From assembly GCA_024138025.1 (NCBI GenBank), contig JAMXBD010000024.1, forward strand, positions 2,356,001-2,420,000: 64,000 nucleotides of DNA, given 5' to 3'. Positions within the stretch are counted from its first letter, which is position 1; every line of letters starts with the position of its first letter. The position numbers and the translations under genes are program-made. Origin of the DNA: Combretum micranthum (Eukaryota > Streptophyta > Magnoliopsida > Myrtales > Combretaceae). Shown here in pieces: positions 37,718 through 50,397 of the stretch. The notes under the pieces were generated by a model. The model was given only the letters and a program-made list of their open reading frames with translations. It had not been told where the DNA came from and ran no database searches.

Positions 37718-39377
37718 TATTAGTCCTAATTAAATAATCAAGAAAGGAAGAGGAGGGGGGGAGTTAAATTGATTATTACTAAAAATCTAAATTTTAATCC
37801 TTAAAAAACATTATCCCCTTTGGTTTTAAATATGAGAACGAAATAAGCAATTAAACAATTATAAAAATAAATTGTGGAAATTTAAAAGATGGGGAATAGA
37901 AAATCAGGCGTGATGCATAGTGGTTCCGCCTTGTGCGTCAATCCACTCTTCCAGCTCTGAGCCGAGGATCTCGTTATCCTATGGATTTATTCCACTATAT
38001 CCAATAGAATCAAATTACAAGATTGTACAGAGTCTAATCTTGTAAATGAACTACAAATCAAGAAGGTAACTACATATTCGTTCTTTTACACAAGTAAAAG
38101 GTTTAAAAACAAATGATTGCAATAAAGAAAAAAAATTACTCAAGTCAGCTCGTGAAGGATTATAAGCAGCAGTGATTCCTTTTTGCTTCTCATGAAGGAT
38201 TGATTTCTAAAAGAAAATGAGATTAGATTTTTAGAAAGATAACAAAATCACATGTTCTGTAATTTTTTTTGTGTCTTCCTCTTCTCTATTTTTTGTTTTA
38301 TATATTATCATCTTGTGACTTCTTTGTAATTTTATGAATTCAGGTTCCAACGTTCAAAACTGATGGATAGACTTTCCCATGTAAATCTTAGATGATATCT
38401 TGAGCTCTTTATCCCTTTTTCAAATTTCAAAAAACTGTCGATCTTCAAATTGTATAGAAGATATATTTTCCTTCTTCTTGTTTTTGTTTTTTATTTAATT
38501 TTGAATTCTGTAACAGAAAATGAAGATAAGATTATTTGAATTTTTGTGATCCTGGTTGTTTCCTTTTCGAATTCCTTCTAAGATGTTAAACTAATGAAGA
38601 TAATGCTTGAAAATGATCCATTGTTGATATATGTTGTAGTCATCGTGATCTTCTTCCTTATCCAATCTAACGCAAGATAACGCTTATCCTCTTTTTAATC
38701 TTCTTGCCAAAATCCCATGGAAATAGGTAAGTGATGGACTTATCCTTGTCTTAAAACATTATAGATACTGATGATACTCTTGTCTTAAAGGAGAATTTTG
38801 TGTAACATCTGTTCAATCAAAATCTGATACTGCTCTTGAACTTTTATCGTTGAAGAGAGAGAGAAACTAAAAAAAAAAAAACTTTAAATCCCCTTGGATA
38901 TCAAACAATTTAAGTGGAACAAATAAGTATACTACCTAAATATACTTATTATCTCGGAGTTAGGTCTTCAATATACTTATTTGTACTGAATTGGAATGAA
39001 TTTAATCAAATTTGAGAAGATAAACAATAAAACACGTGAAAACAGATTGCTTGTCAACATATTGTTGAAACCTTCTGTGTTCCTGATACTGTTCATTTTA
39101 CTCATAACAAACCTTCTATAACACCTTCTGTAAACATACTTCAATAGATTTCCTACTTCTTTTGTCTTTGAAACCTTTTGTAAATACTTTAATAACATGT
39201 CCAAGAAATGTTTCTCATAAGATGATCTTGACTTACTATTTATTTAGTTCATATGATTATAAAACGAAAGTTTTGTAATATTCTGTTTAAGTAAAAACTT
39301 CCTGCACACTTAAATAAGATAATTAGCTTCTTTGAGTATTTTGTTATCATCAAAACTTAATCAATAGAGAATCAACA
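37718..39377 (-). mobile_element. Sirevirus-like copia LTR, ~1.66 kb
   Basis: The sense start TGTTGATTCTC (39377) follows a purine tract. The sense end is CTAATA next to the PBS, where the expected CA has probably mutated. Text near 37900-38040 (GGATTTATTCCACTATATCC region on the plus strand) resembles copia U5/R sequence. One side has the PPT and env-like gene, the other the PBS and gag, so the same LTR serves as 3' LTR of one unit and 5' LTR of the next. Confidence 0.82.
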
Positions 39378-39391
39378 TTCTCCCCTTTTTG
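39378..39391 (-). other. Polypurine tract of Sirevirus-like element
   Basis: Minus strand CAAAAAGGGGAGAA immediately before the LTR start TGTTGA. It is flanked by a perfect 17-bp inverted repeat (39339-39355 and 39387-39403). Confidence 0.85.
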
Positions 39392-39659
39392 ATGATAACA
39401 AAACAACCTTTCTCATAAAAGTTTCAATAATCATTCAACCATTCAATAATCAACACACATCACACACACATCGCCACATATTCAATCATTCAATCATCAC
39501 ATACCACGCATATCACACATGTCTCCCCCTTTTTGTTATAAGCAAAAATAGACAATTAAAATAAATAGAAATCGAAAAACATAGTCATAAAGAAAACAAA
39601 ATATTATAGCATAAATTTCATAATCTTAAGAAAGAAACAAAAACATTTATTTTTTGGAA

Positions 39660-41400
39660 AAGGGAATGGTGGACTTGTGAGATTTCATCTTTTGGTGTCT
39701 ACGGTAGTAGGAAGGAAAAGAGGGTTGAACAATAGGTGTTGAAGCATGAAGTGAAGGAGATGATTTTTTATACTTTTCTGGATGATGAACAACATCAAGA
39801 GGGATAAAAGGTACCAAACTTAGGTGTGCTAGAGACGATTCATATGGATTTCCGAGAAGGGGAACAATGCTTGCTTCAGATGTATCGGTGCTGGCAACTT
39901 CTGGAATAGCTTCTTCTTTTGCTGAAGAGGAGTTGTAAAGAGAATGAACACAACCAGTAGAAGCTCCAATAGATTGATGAAATGGAGAACGTGGCTGTGT
40001 AGAGAGATAAGTCTTTATCTCATGGGAGATATATCTTTTTAAATAAAGTTTGAAATCTTCAAATTTCTTTATACAAGCCTGGTGAGAGAATTCTCAAGTT
40101 GGACAGAGGATGGTTCACCTGGTCCTTCATGAAATGTGGGTGGTTCACTATCTTCACTGTTAGAACTAGTGTCTACTCGGACATTCTTATCAATCCTAAA
40201 TTGTCCACCAGTCATAGGAGCAAAATCCTTATTCTTTTTCCGCTGCAAGGGTTCCTTTCCTGACCGATGTTCTTTTCCTTTACCTTTATGTCCAGCATCT
40301 AGAAAACCTTCTGGGGTTGTTCTTTCTCCCCCTTAATCGTTGCCTTGATCGAATTCCAATAAATGTTCTTCCTATGCTTGTTGTGCAAGTAAATTGCACC
40401 ATCAATGGAATACCAAAACTTTTTATAGGATCTTATATGCATATGATTCATACTCTTCTCCCCAATGCATTTAAGATTAACGGAAAATTTAACATTTCAT
40501 GGAAATTTAATTTTCTTAAACTTGAAAATTTCCATTAATAAATTTCCATAGATCCTAAACTCTCAACCTTTCCACATTCAATGAATAATTCATCTTGGCA
40601 AATCCACCTTAATGTTTTTAGCATAGACAAAAGAATCAATCAATCTTCTTTGGTCACGGCCGTAGTACTTCCCCTTCTTGGAAGTATACATTCTCGAATT
40701 CCTTTGTGTATAATCCTTGCAATCAGTTTAAACTCATGAATAAAGACATCATCATTTGGAAACTGTCCTACACCTCCATTTATCAATAAAAACAAATCGT
40801 TCCTTTTCATTATGACAAACTCATTATCATCTTTGAAATTCTTAAGACCAAAACATTTTATTAAGTCATTACGACTGATATCAAGATTTTCTCCTTGTAC
40901 TTAAGATCTCAGATGACATCCATTTATATATGTCAAATTTCGATAGAATTCTTCTATCATTTCTCTAATTACTTTGCTAGACAAACTAGATAGACAAACT
41001 ATAGATCTTCCTACATCCTAGTTTGTCTAACCACTCGTTCCAGTAAAAACCATGCTTTTCAAAATACCGAAATCTATAAAAGAATAGTCATTGAGCTTTA
41101 CCTTAGTTATCAAAAGCTTGGAGTCAGATGCTCTTACTATCCTTTTCTTTTTCGATTTGGGTTTCTCGGTTGTTGAAGACGATATGTCTTTCCTCTTCTT
41201 CAATTTTACTGAAGGTTCTACAATAGGTTTTGGGTCAACGGTGGACGATTTCTTTTCCTTTAGAATCATTCTTTTAAAAGATTTTTCAGACAATAAACCC
41301 GGATCTCAAACCAATCCCTAACCCTAGGAGATTAAGGGGATGAAGATTGCGAAAGAGTCTTCCTTGAGTCGGCGGATTCATCTTATATAGAAATAGGATC
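39660..41400 (-). pseudogene. Sirevirus env-like / plant-specific retroelement ORF remnant
   Basis: Located between RNase H and the PPT, where Sireviruses carry an extra ORF called env-like. The minus-strand frame 41293-41027 is Lys/Ser-rich (SVKLKKRKDISSSTTEKPKS). Across stops it continues with EEFYRNLTYINGCHLRS, then ENLDISRNDLIKCFGL and a region with VFIHEFKLIARIIHKGIREC. The E-F-Y-x-N-L ... V/Q-G-E/K pattern matches a plant family annotated as putative plant transposon protein. Its function is unknown. Stops and frameshifts make it dead. I have not identified a signal peptide or a membrane segment. Confidence 0.65.
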
Positions 41401-41705
41401 GGAGGATATAACGGTTTTAAACTTTTTATTTGAGATTCTTTGTGACTTTCTTGGTTCCTTTGTTTGAATTAGAGAAAGATTTCGAAAGAGAGTTTGGGTT
41501 TTCGAACGAGGGTTGAAAAATGAAAAACGAGAAAGGAGAGATTAAAAGAATAAAGAAGGGAGATGAAGAGATACAAAAATTTAGCGCCACAAACATGCAT
41601 ATGCATTTGTTCAAAAAATATTATATATTATTATAATTATTATTTTTATTTATTTATTTATTATATATTTTTGAAAGAATGGATTACAAACGCCAATTTC
41701 ATTAC

Positions 41706-43200
41706 GAATAAATTCAAAATTTAATTTTCCAATGATTTTGTAAAAATATCTACTAATTGCATATCAGAAGGCATAAATTCAACAACAATACTACCATTAA
41801 TTATATGATCTCGTATAAAGTGATGTCGAATTTCAATGTGTTTAGATCTTGAATGATGCACAGGATTTTTTATTAAATTAATTACACCTGTATTACCACA
41901 TTTAATACGTATATTCTTATATAATAAACCATAATCCTGTAACTGTTATTTAATCCAAATCATTTGAGCACAATAGTTACCAATAGAAACATATTCTACT
42001 TCAACTATAGATAAGGCAATAGAATTTTGTTTCTTAGAAGACCAATAAACTAATTTGTCACCTAGGAATTGACAAGTATTAGATATGCTTTTTCTATCAA
42101 TTTTACAACCAGCATAATCTGTATCAAAGTATCATATTAAATCAAAATTTTGATTTTTAGGGTACCAGATGCCTAATTTTGAAGTATTTATCAAGTACTT
42201 GAAAATTCTCTTAACAGTTGATAAATATGTTTTTGTTGGTGCATTTTGGAATCTTGCACACAAATATACACTAAATAAGATATCAGGTCTGGAAGTAGTT
42301 AAATATAATAAAGAGCCAATAAGACTTCTATATAATTTTTCATTTACATTTTTCCCATTTGAATTAGAATTTAACCTTGTTGAAGTACTCATGGGTGTTG
42401 AAACTCATTTACATCCTTCATATCCAAATTTCTTAAGAATTTGTCTAGTGTACTTTTCTTGGTGAATGAAGATTCCTTGTTTTGTTTGTTTAATTTGTAG
42501 CCTAAAAAAGAATGTCGATTCACCCATCATTGATATTTCAAATTCTATCTGCATTGTTTTTGCAAAATCTTGGCAATATATTTCATTAGTAGAACCAAAT
42601 ATAATATCGTCCACATATATTTGCACAATTAAAATATCTTGATCATATGTCTTTAAAAACAAGGTTGTGTCAACAGTTCCTCTATAAAATCCTTTCGAAA
42701 TTAAAAACAAATTTAATCTTTCATACCATTCCCTTGGGGTTTGTTTTAAACAATATAAAGCTTTATTTAATTTGAAAATATAATCAGATTTAAAAAGATC
42801 TTCAAAACTAGGGGTTTGTTCAACAAATACTTCCTTCTTGATGAACTCATTTAAAAAAGCACTCTTTACGTCCATTTGAAAACTTTAAAATTCTTAAAAC
42901 ATGCATATGCAAGCCTTAAATGAATTGCTTCTAATCTAGCTACAGGTGCCTATGTTTCATCCAAGTTAATTCCTTCCTTTTGTGAATATCCTTTAGCTAC
43001 TAATCTTGCTTTGTTTCTAATAATGTTATTATCTTTATCCAATTTGTTTTTAAATATCCATTTACTTCCAATTATTGATTTTCCTTTAGATCTAGGCACA
43101 AGATTCCATATATTATTTCTTTGAAATTGATTTAGTTTATCTTGCATGCCATCTATCCAATTATTATCATTTAAAACTTCATCCAATTTATGTTTGTTAT
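41706..43200 (-). pseudogene. Ty1/copia reverse transcriptase and RNase H, truncated
   Basis: The RT starts within KLDEVLNDNNWIDGMQDKLNQ and NLVPRSKGKSIIGSKWIFKNK (canonical RVT_2 N-terminal words). A TAG follows ETxAPVARLEAI near 42950 and a frameshift lies near 42880. Next come MDVKSAFLN and QIYVDDIIFGSTNE with the catalytic YVDD. An in-frame TGA near 42403 precedes TPMSTSTRL and YLTTSRPDI. RNase H follows (42131-41706): DTDYAGCKIDRKS, WSSKKQNSIALSIVEVEY, HSRSKHIEIRHHFIRDH. Integrase, protease and gag of this unit are absent because it is cut at about 43200. Confidence 0.92.
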
Positions 43201-43797
43201 GGAATTTTTGGATGAAATAGAATTTTAAAAAATTACAATTTGAAGGTTGGAAATTTCATGTCAATTATGTACCGACCAATTTCAGAACCAAAATGGCTTT
43301 AAATGTTGAAAACAACCTTAGAAATAGATATATCTTTTTGAGTAGATAGAAAACGACAACTAATGTATGAAATTCCTGGTTAAATATATCAAATATTAAA
43401 TAAGTCATCAATAGCGATAAAATATACGTATGTGAGCTATATTTGACGTTTTTATAGCCTGAAAAATTTGTATATGATATTTTATGAACTTCTTAATATT
43501 TTTCTAGTAAAATTTGATTGTAAAAAAAATTTCATTATTTTTCTTATCCGTAGCCGGATATGAAAACTGATCCCATAAAGGTCGAAACGAATGAATTTTT
43601 TACCAATATGATCTTTTTAGGTTTTATATTGATTTTACTAAACATAATTCGAATTTATCTCATTTTTATTGTTTTAGGATTTTAAGCGCGGTCTTGCTGG
43701 ATCTAAAGCTTATGTGTCATAACTGGCTTTTAGGGCTTTCGATTTGAACTATGGTTCAAAATTTATTTATAAAATCTAAGGGTTTATAAACTCGATA
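43201..43797. mobile_element. Debris of large gypsy LTR in two orientations (copy M)
   Basis: 43201-43395 reads in sense orientation (text equal in type to the region before the mini-exon, with AGAAATAGATA...AGTAGATAGAAAACG). 43396-43797 reads as the sense-start end in the opposite orientation and closes with AAGGGTTTATAAA. The middle of the LTR is missing at the inverted join. Confidence 0.7.
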
Positions 43798-44670
43798 AAT
43801 ACCTGAAAATTCAGTATTATAATTTTAAAAATAATAAATAAAAACATTACTAAAAGGTTAAGGAGAGAAAAGAATAAATGAAGGAGCTACCATCTCTTTT
43901 ACTTCCTAGTGATTTTTTTTTTGTCCACTAAACTAGGTACGGATTTTAGAACTTTTTATTAAATTTTGTTCAAGTCATATTTACTATGGAAATTAATATT
44001 ATTTGCTATATGTTATATTTTAGTTACAACAAGAGATTTAATTTAACTATGTTTTTAAGACATTATATGGTGACAAAATTAATATATTTATGTATTTAAA
44101 TGTTGTATAATAAATATAGTCTACACTATTTTCTATCAATTCCAATTGCATCATTTTCATTTTTGAATGTATAAAAAACTTGTATTAGAAGCATCAACTT
44201 TTCTTAAATTTACTATTAAAATTTAAAAATAGGTTAAAAAAATAAGGTTATAGGGTCAGGTTCCGAGTTCTAAATTTAAACCTATAAGACAGGTTTGGAT
44301 ATAGTATCAAAACCTATAGAATTATAGGGTTAGGTTTGGTAAATTCTATAAGGTAACGGGTTGGATTTCGAGTTCATATGATCCGCTTGAAACCTGATCC
44401 AGTTACATCTCTAGGTTTAAGATTGACTTAGTTTAACTTTATGGTTCTAGTTCCATCTTGACTCGAAGGTTCTACTTCTAAAACTACCGAAAAATCTAAG
44501 GCCTTAAAGATAGTGTTGCATATTACATAAAAACATATAAAAGACTATAAACTTGATGATTTAAAAGAAATAAAAGAGATTCCATAAAAAGAATGACAGA
44601 TTCTACAGTATACCTCGTAGATCTTATAGGGTACATGGTGGGTACAAACAGTCAAAGGATAGGTTCCAGG
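43798..44670. other. Unclassified AT-rich sequence
   Basis: No gene. A stretch near 44220-44420 repeats GGGTCAGGTT/GGGTTAGGTT-type words and ends GTTACATCTCTAGG, which could be a decayed hAT MITE, but no matching left end was found. Confidence 0.45.
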
Positions 44671-45564
44671 TAGGGGTAGGCATGGATCAATTTGGTTCGG
44701 TTTTTCCTAAAACCAAACCAAACCATAATTTACGGTTTGGTTTTTTTCCATTCCATCCCAAACCAAACCTTAAGTAACGGTTTGGGTCGGATTATAAATT
44801 TTTTAAACCATTAAATAACGGTTTGGATTATGGTTTTAATCAAAATTCTAAGTAAAAATTTTTCTTATTCTAGTTTTTTTACATTTGTGTAGATTCTTAA
44901 ATATTTATATCATTTTACAAAGTTGATATTATAAACCACAACAAAATACTTTATAAATTCATCATACTTTCAATCTATAATTCTCTATAAAATCAATTAT
45001 CCATCGATAAAATACATTCACTAACTAATACATAGTAAGTCATAATTTATTATTTTTAATATAACCATCATGTTAATTATCTACCAATAATTTAGCTGAA
45101 ATAAAAAATCTTCTATCAACAAAATTCATCAATGAATAAAATGATCAGTTGACAAAATATATTAAACAATTAATACATAATGGAAGTTTATAACTGAATA
45201 AAAAATTTCATACTTTACAAAGTCAAAAGCTATTAAAAAAAAACAATAGTTCATCATCAACAAAAAATTACATATCATGAGCTTAAAAAAATTTAAAAAA
45301 CAAGTTAATTTTAATTAATATTCACCAAATAATAAATATCAAATGAAATCATATAAATATATAGTAAAACATTATTATATTTTTCTAAAACGGTTTGGTT
45401 CGGTTTTACAGATTGGTTTGGTTTACCTTTCAAACCAAACCGTAAATTTACGAATTGGTTTGGATTTAAAATTTTCAAACGAAACTATGAAAAAACCATA
45501 TTTTCGGTTTGGATTGGTTCAGTTACGAATTGGTTTGGTTTAGTCAATTTTTTGGCCCACCCTA
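44671..45564. mobile_element. hAT-type MITE, 894 bp
   Basis: Perfect 8-bp target duplication GTTCCAGG at 44663-44670 and 45565-45572. The ends are TAGGGGTAGGC (left) and GCCCACCCTA (right), giving short imperfect terminal inverted repeats of hAT type. Sub-terminal regions carry many CGGTTTGGTTCGGTTTT-like words in both directions, so each arm can pair with the other; the core is very AT-rich. No transposase frame is present, so it is non-autonomous. Confidence 0.92.
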
Positions 45565-45572
45565 GTTCCAGG

Positions 45573-45889
45573 TACGAAATTCAATACCTTGTACATTATA
45601 GCGTAAGTTATGGATAATGCTTCATACCCTAACCACCTTGCACCCACTCATCCCTATAGGAAACTTTTAATTGCCAAATTGCATATATAATTTAGACATT
45701 TAAAAGGTGATTTGGCATTATGGGGAGGGGGTGTTTAGGGGTGAGGCATGCATTTGGACCTCCAAGTGATCACTATTGACTCTATAATGACTTTTTTTTA
45801 GATGTCTTTAATTTTTCTCGACATTTTTTTATTAAGGTATTTTTCGATTTAATTTATTTTCTTCTCTTTTTTTTGTATTAAATTACAGT
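45573..45889. other. Unclassified sequence right of MITE
   Basis: Continues the sequence left of the MITE after its target duplication. No gene or repeat end is recognised; it stops where LTR copy F begins abruptly. Confidence 0.45.
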
Positions 45890-48800
45890 AAACATACAAA
45901 ATATATGGTTTTCCGGGAACCATGTTGAATGAGTTTATGCTCTTCATTCAAGCCTAAGTATTCCAGCCAATTACAGCCAACAATTTTAACTAAACTATTT
46001 TTATAGTTGTTATCGGCTACTATTCGCCATAAAAAAATGTAGATCTTACCGGCTCCTACTCGTTATGTATAGATACTACCGATTATGCCAACCACCACTA
46101 TCATACCCTTGTCCCACCAATGGTATAACGACGAATGTAATGGGACTCAATTCATGAAATGCATGCATCAAATTTTATTTTAAGTCTAGCCATTTAATTT
46201 CAATTTCTTGCAAGTGATCAACCAATTTCAGACACTTCCATATGCTAGTAGAACATACAATTCATTATAGGCAATTCATGACTCGATATGCTTAAAGTTC
46301 TTTCACAATTATTATAAGTCGCATGCACTTTTCATTTTATCTTTTTCCTATTTCTAGTGCTACTATACTACAAGTATAATCATAAGTATGAAAATTAAGG
46401 GAAGTAAACTCACTCGGCCATGGCTTGATGGTATTTCCTCAATTGAAATAATCTTCGAGATAGCAAATCGTCCTCCTTGTTTCTTAAACAACGGAAATGA
46501 CAAAAATGAGTATTCCATGGAATTTCTAATCAAATTTTCTAATTCTATCTTTTAGTTGTGGTAAAATTCGTATTAATGGAAATTTCAACTTAAAATGGCC
46601 ATAACTTACTCATTTTAATTCGAAATTTTGCATATTATATACCATTTTCTACTTACTCACAAAGATATATCCATTTCTAAGGTTATTTTTGTCATAAAAG
46701 TTGGTTTTGGTCCCTTAAACAATCACCACGAAAATCTCAACTTTCAAACATAATTTTCTAAACTTTTCTCTATCAAAAAATTCTTATACAAATATATAGA
46801 TTATTGTATAGTTAGAAAATTCCTTTGAACACACACACACATATAGACTCATATTGTATGCATGAATTTAGTGGTGTTGTATCAACAATGATTTTTGTAA
46901 AGTAATGTATCTTATAAGTTGGAAAAAGTTAAGACTTGGAAATTCATTTTAGTTTGTTGGAAAAATTTCTTGAATTATCATAAGTGAGTGTTTCCTTCTT
47001 TTAACTTTATTTCTTAAATTTTTGAGAATAATTTAATTTTCCAAAAATAAATTTTGTCTTTTAAGATTCCTAAAAATTTTATTCATAGTGGTTGAAAAAT
47101 ATAGTTTCTCTAAGTATTATGGTAGTGACTAAAATTCCTTAAAGTAGTTAATTGTTTAAATGTTCTTAATTTTTCCAAAGTTAGGTCCATTTTAAATAAT
47201 TTTTTATGATCTTTTAAGTTATTTACTAATTTTACTTCCTAAGCAAGACTTGTTTTTAGAAGGTTAATTTTTTAGATGATTTTGTAAAACATGTCTAGGC
47301 CTTAGTATTTTAAAGTGTTAGTGAGAATCTCACAAATAAGTTTAAGAAAAACCTTTGTTAACCAAAGAGTTGGCAATATTGATTTTTAAAGAAAACTTCT
47401 TGTTTGAAAAGAGTGTATGTGATAAATCTACTTTGCTTATTCTTTGATGAAATCCAATGTACCATTATTACTAAAAACTTGCGATGGACTTATCTAAATT
47501 TTGGAAAAGATTTGTTAAGAAAAAACTTTAAGTTTTTATGGAAAATCATTTCCTTTGTGACAAAAATTTATCTTTTAAGAGAGTTCTTATTTTTCTTCAT
47601 TTAAGAAAGGTCCTTTTTATTTTTGTTGAGACAATATCAACATGTTCATGTATGTTTATGAATATGTAGTCATGAGAAAAGAATAACATAATAAGATAAA
47701 GATATATATAAGACGCATAATAATATGGTCAAATATTAAGAGTCTTAGATTCATCATGGCAACTCGGGACTAAGAATAGGCTAGTCCCAAAAACAAAAGA
47801 AAAGAAAGAAAGAAAAAAAAAACATAATAAGAGCATAATAATATAAGCATAATAGTAAAAGCATAATAATAAAAATATAATGTATAAACAAGAACAGAAC
47901 ATAAACATAATGTTGCTTTCTTAACTTCTATGGGTATTTAGAAAACACACACTATGTTCATGCTAAGTTATATGAACATAAGAAATAAGCTATTAACAAT
48001 CTAGAAATATAAAAATGGATGTATGAACAAGAACAAATATGAACCTATTGTTGCTTTCTTAACCTCTTATGGGTTTTTAGAAAACCTACACTAATTCATA
48101 CTAAGTTACATGAATATGAAGAAATGTTTAGGATTATTACCTATTGGTTAGAAGAAGAAGAAAAGTAGTAGAGAGAAATTTGTGGAGTGATTTTGGGAAA
48201 GTTTTGGTATGTAAAAGAAGCATGTGAAAGAAATGGAAAGAGATGAGGTATTTATAGAATTTTGTGGAGGAAAATTAGATGTAATAAAATAAATTAAAAA
48301 AAAAGATTAGAGGGAGAAGGGGGAGGCACCGGTTCTAGCATAAGGAGGGGGGAAATTTTATTTAATTTGTTGTCTTAAAATGAAAAGTGATTAAGATGTA
48401 AGATATAAGAGATGTGAAGTTGTATTAGAAAATAAAAAAGTAAGAAATAGGTGTATAGGTAGTAAGAATAGGTAATAAAAAAAAGTAGAGATAGATGAAT
48501 AGTAATAAATAGTAGAATAGGATAATGAATAGTAAACAAGACTAATAATCTACCGGTAGTAAAGAAAATACACGTATAAATGCAATTTTGATATTTTTAG
48601 CTATCGAAAAATTATAAAACTGATTTTTTGAAAACCTTGTATTATTATGAACCTAACAGTGTCATCGGAATATTTTTACTATTTTGAATCCTGGGACACG
48701 CTTTTCGAGAACTAATCTCGTTCAAATTTGAAACACATTTAAAATGAACGAATCTGATATTTTTAAGCTTCCATATATTATTACGAACTATCATCCACAA

Positions 48801-48940
48801 TTATCTCAATTTTGTTGCTTAGGGTTTAAGAGTGCGGGATTGTTGGATCTAAATACTAATGTTTGTAGTCTTTGTTGACTTTTAAGGTTTCCGGTTCTAG
48901 CGTTTAAGCATAAACTTAGCATGAAATTCAAGGGTTTACA
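45890..48940 (-). mobile_element. Large gypsy LTR (copy F), sense 3' end missing
   Basis: Orientation as A. The plus-strand beginning (TGTCACG... and roughly the first 500 bp) is absent; homology starts near the block GGAACCATGTTGAATGAG. It has a mini-exon at 46492-46414 (tail E-D-Y-F-N-stop, upstream frame slipped), ATGGCCGA|GTGAGTT, a TATA box at 48256-48249 and the end CAAGGGTTTACA at 48940. Copy E text follows at once, so F was probably inserted into E before part of both was deleted. Confidence 0.85.
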
Positions 48941-50366
48941 CTGATCGTTGTCACCTAAACAAAAAAATACCCAAAATGAGTATTTCATCCAAGATCTACT
49001 TAAACCATCTAATCTATTTTATCATTTTCATCAAAATTCGGATGGCAAGAAATTCTAACTTAAAATGATCATAATTTGCTCATTTTAATTTAGAATTTAG
49101 CATATTATATGTCGTTTTCTACCTAAAAAAAGATCTATCTATTTCTAAGGTTATTTTTGTTATAAAAATCCATTTGGATTTCAAAATGGTATGGTACATA
49201 ATTATTATGAAAATTCCAACCCTAAAAACACATTTTTCTAAGCTTTTTCATTAACCAAAAATCTTGTAGCAAATACATAGCTATTTATATAGTTGAAAAA
49301 TCCTTTTTGTTCATACATAAACTCACATTACATGCATGATCTAAGTGTTGTTGTCTAAACTATGATTTTCATAAAACAATCTCCTTTAAGAATTTAAAGT
49401 TTGGAACCTACAAATTTTCCTTGTAATTTGTTGAAACGAAGACCAAGATTTTTAGTTTATTTTACATGAGTACTTTTTTTATCTTAATTATCATTCCTAC
49501 TTCATAGACTTTATAAAAATAAGCTTTTATATTTTTGAAAACCTGTTACTTTAGATATTATTATTCTAGGTGTTTTTCTTAACTAGTGAGTTAATTTCAA
49601 TTTGACTTAGAAATTCATTTAGTTTATGGTATTTGTTAGAGTGTTAGTATGAGTCCTTTTAAATAAGTTTTTAGGAAAAACTTATATAACAAAGTATTAT
49701 CAACATTAAGATTTAATAATAAGTTTATTTGAAAAAGAAAGTAAAAAATCTTTATAAGTATGTTTGGATAATCTTTTCATCACATTAGCTCCTAAAGTCT
49801 CTGATGAACTTATTTAATTTTTGAAAAGCATATTGTTGAATTATACTCCCAAGTTTTGAATGAAAACTTTAAGTGTTGTAAAGATTTTAATCTTAAGTTT
49901 TTAATAAAAGAAAAGAACTCCTTTTATTTAAACAATAACATAGTAATTGTGCATGATCATGAATATATGACTATATTGAAGAAAAGAATAATAACTTATA
50001 TGGGAAATAAGATTTGTAGAAAATTAAATAAAAAAAGAACATGTAAATAAAGTCAAGTATTACAAGTCTTAACTTTTATCAAGGCTTCCGGACTAGAGAT
50101 AGACTAGTCCTAAAAAGAAAAGCAAGAAAATAAAACAAGAAAATCATACGAGTCTTAGATTGGTATCAAGGCACCCTGAACTTAGATTATGGATAAGTCC
50201 ATTAAGAAAAGAAAAGAAAAGAAAAGAGAGGAAAAAGAATTTTTTTTGACTTGATAAGGATAGGCATAAGACTAGAAAGACTAGTCATAATAAAATTTAT
50301 ATGAAATAAATAAATTGCAAGAGTATAAATAAAAACTTGGGTTAGCGAGCTTATATGCTCTAAGAA

Positions 50367-50370
<4 letters not shown>

Positions 50371-50396
<26 letters not shown>
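50371..50396 (+). repeat. (AC)13 microsatellite
   Basis: Thirteen AC units in copy E, at a place where related copies H and B carry TATATATA-type text. Confidence 0.95.

Positions 50397-50397
<1 letters not shown>

Noticed and set aside
44220..44420. Second hAT MITE with GGGTTAGGTTT words
   Set aside because: Only one possible end (CATCTCTAGG) could be seen and no target duplication.
45343..45543. Plus-strand frame with repeated F-G-L-V/R-I-G-L
   Set aside because: It translates the GGTTTGGTT repeats of the hAT MITE arm.
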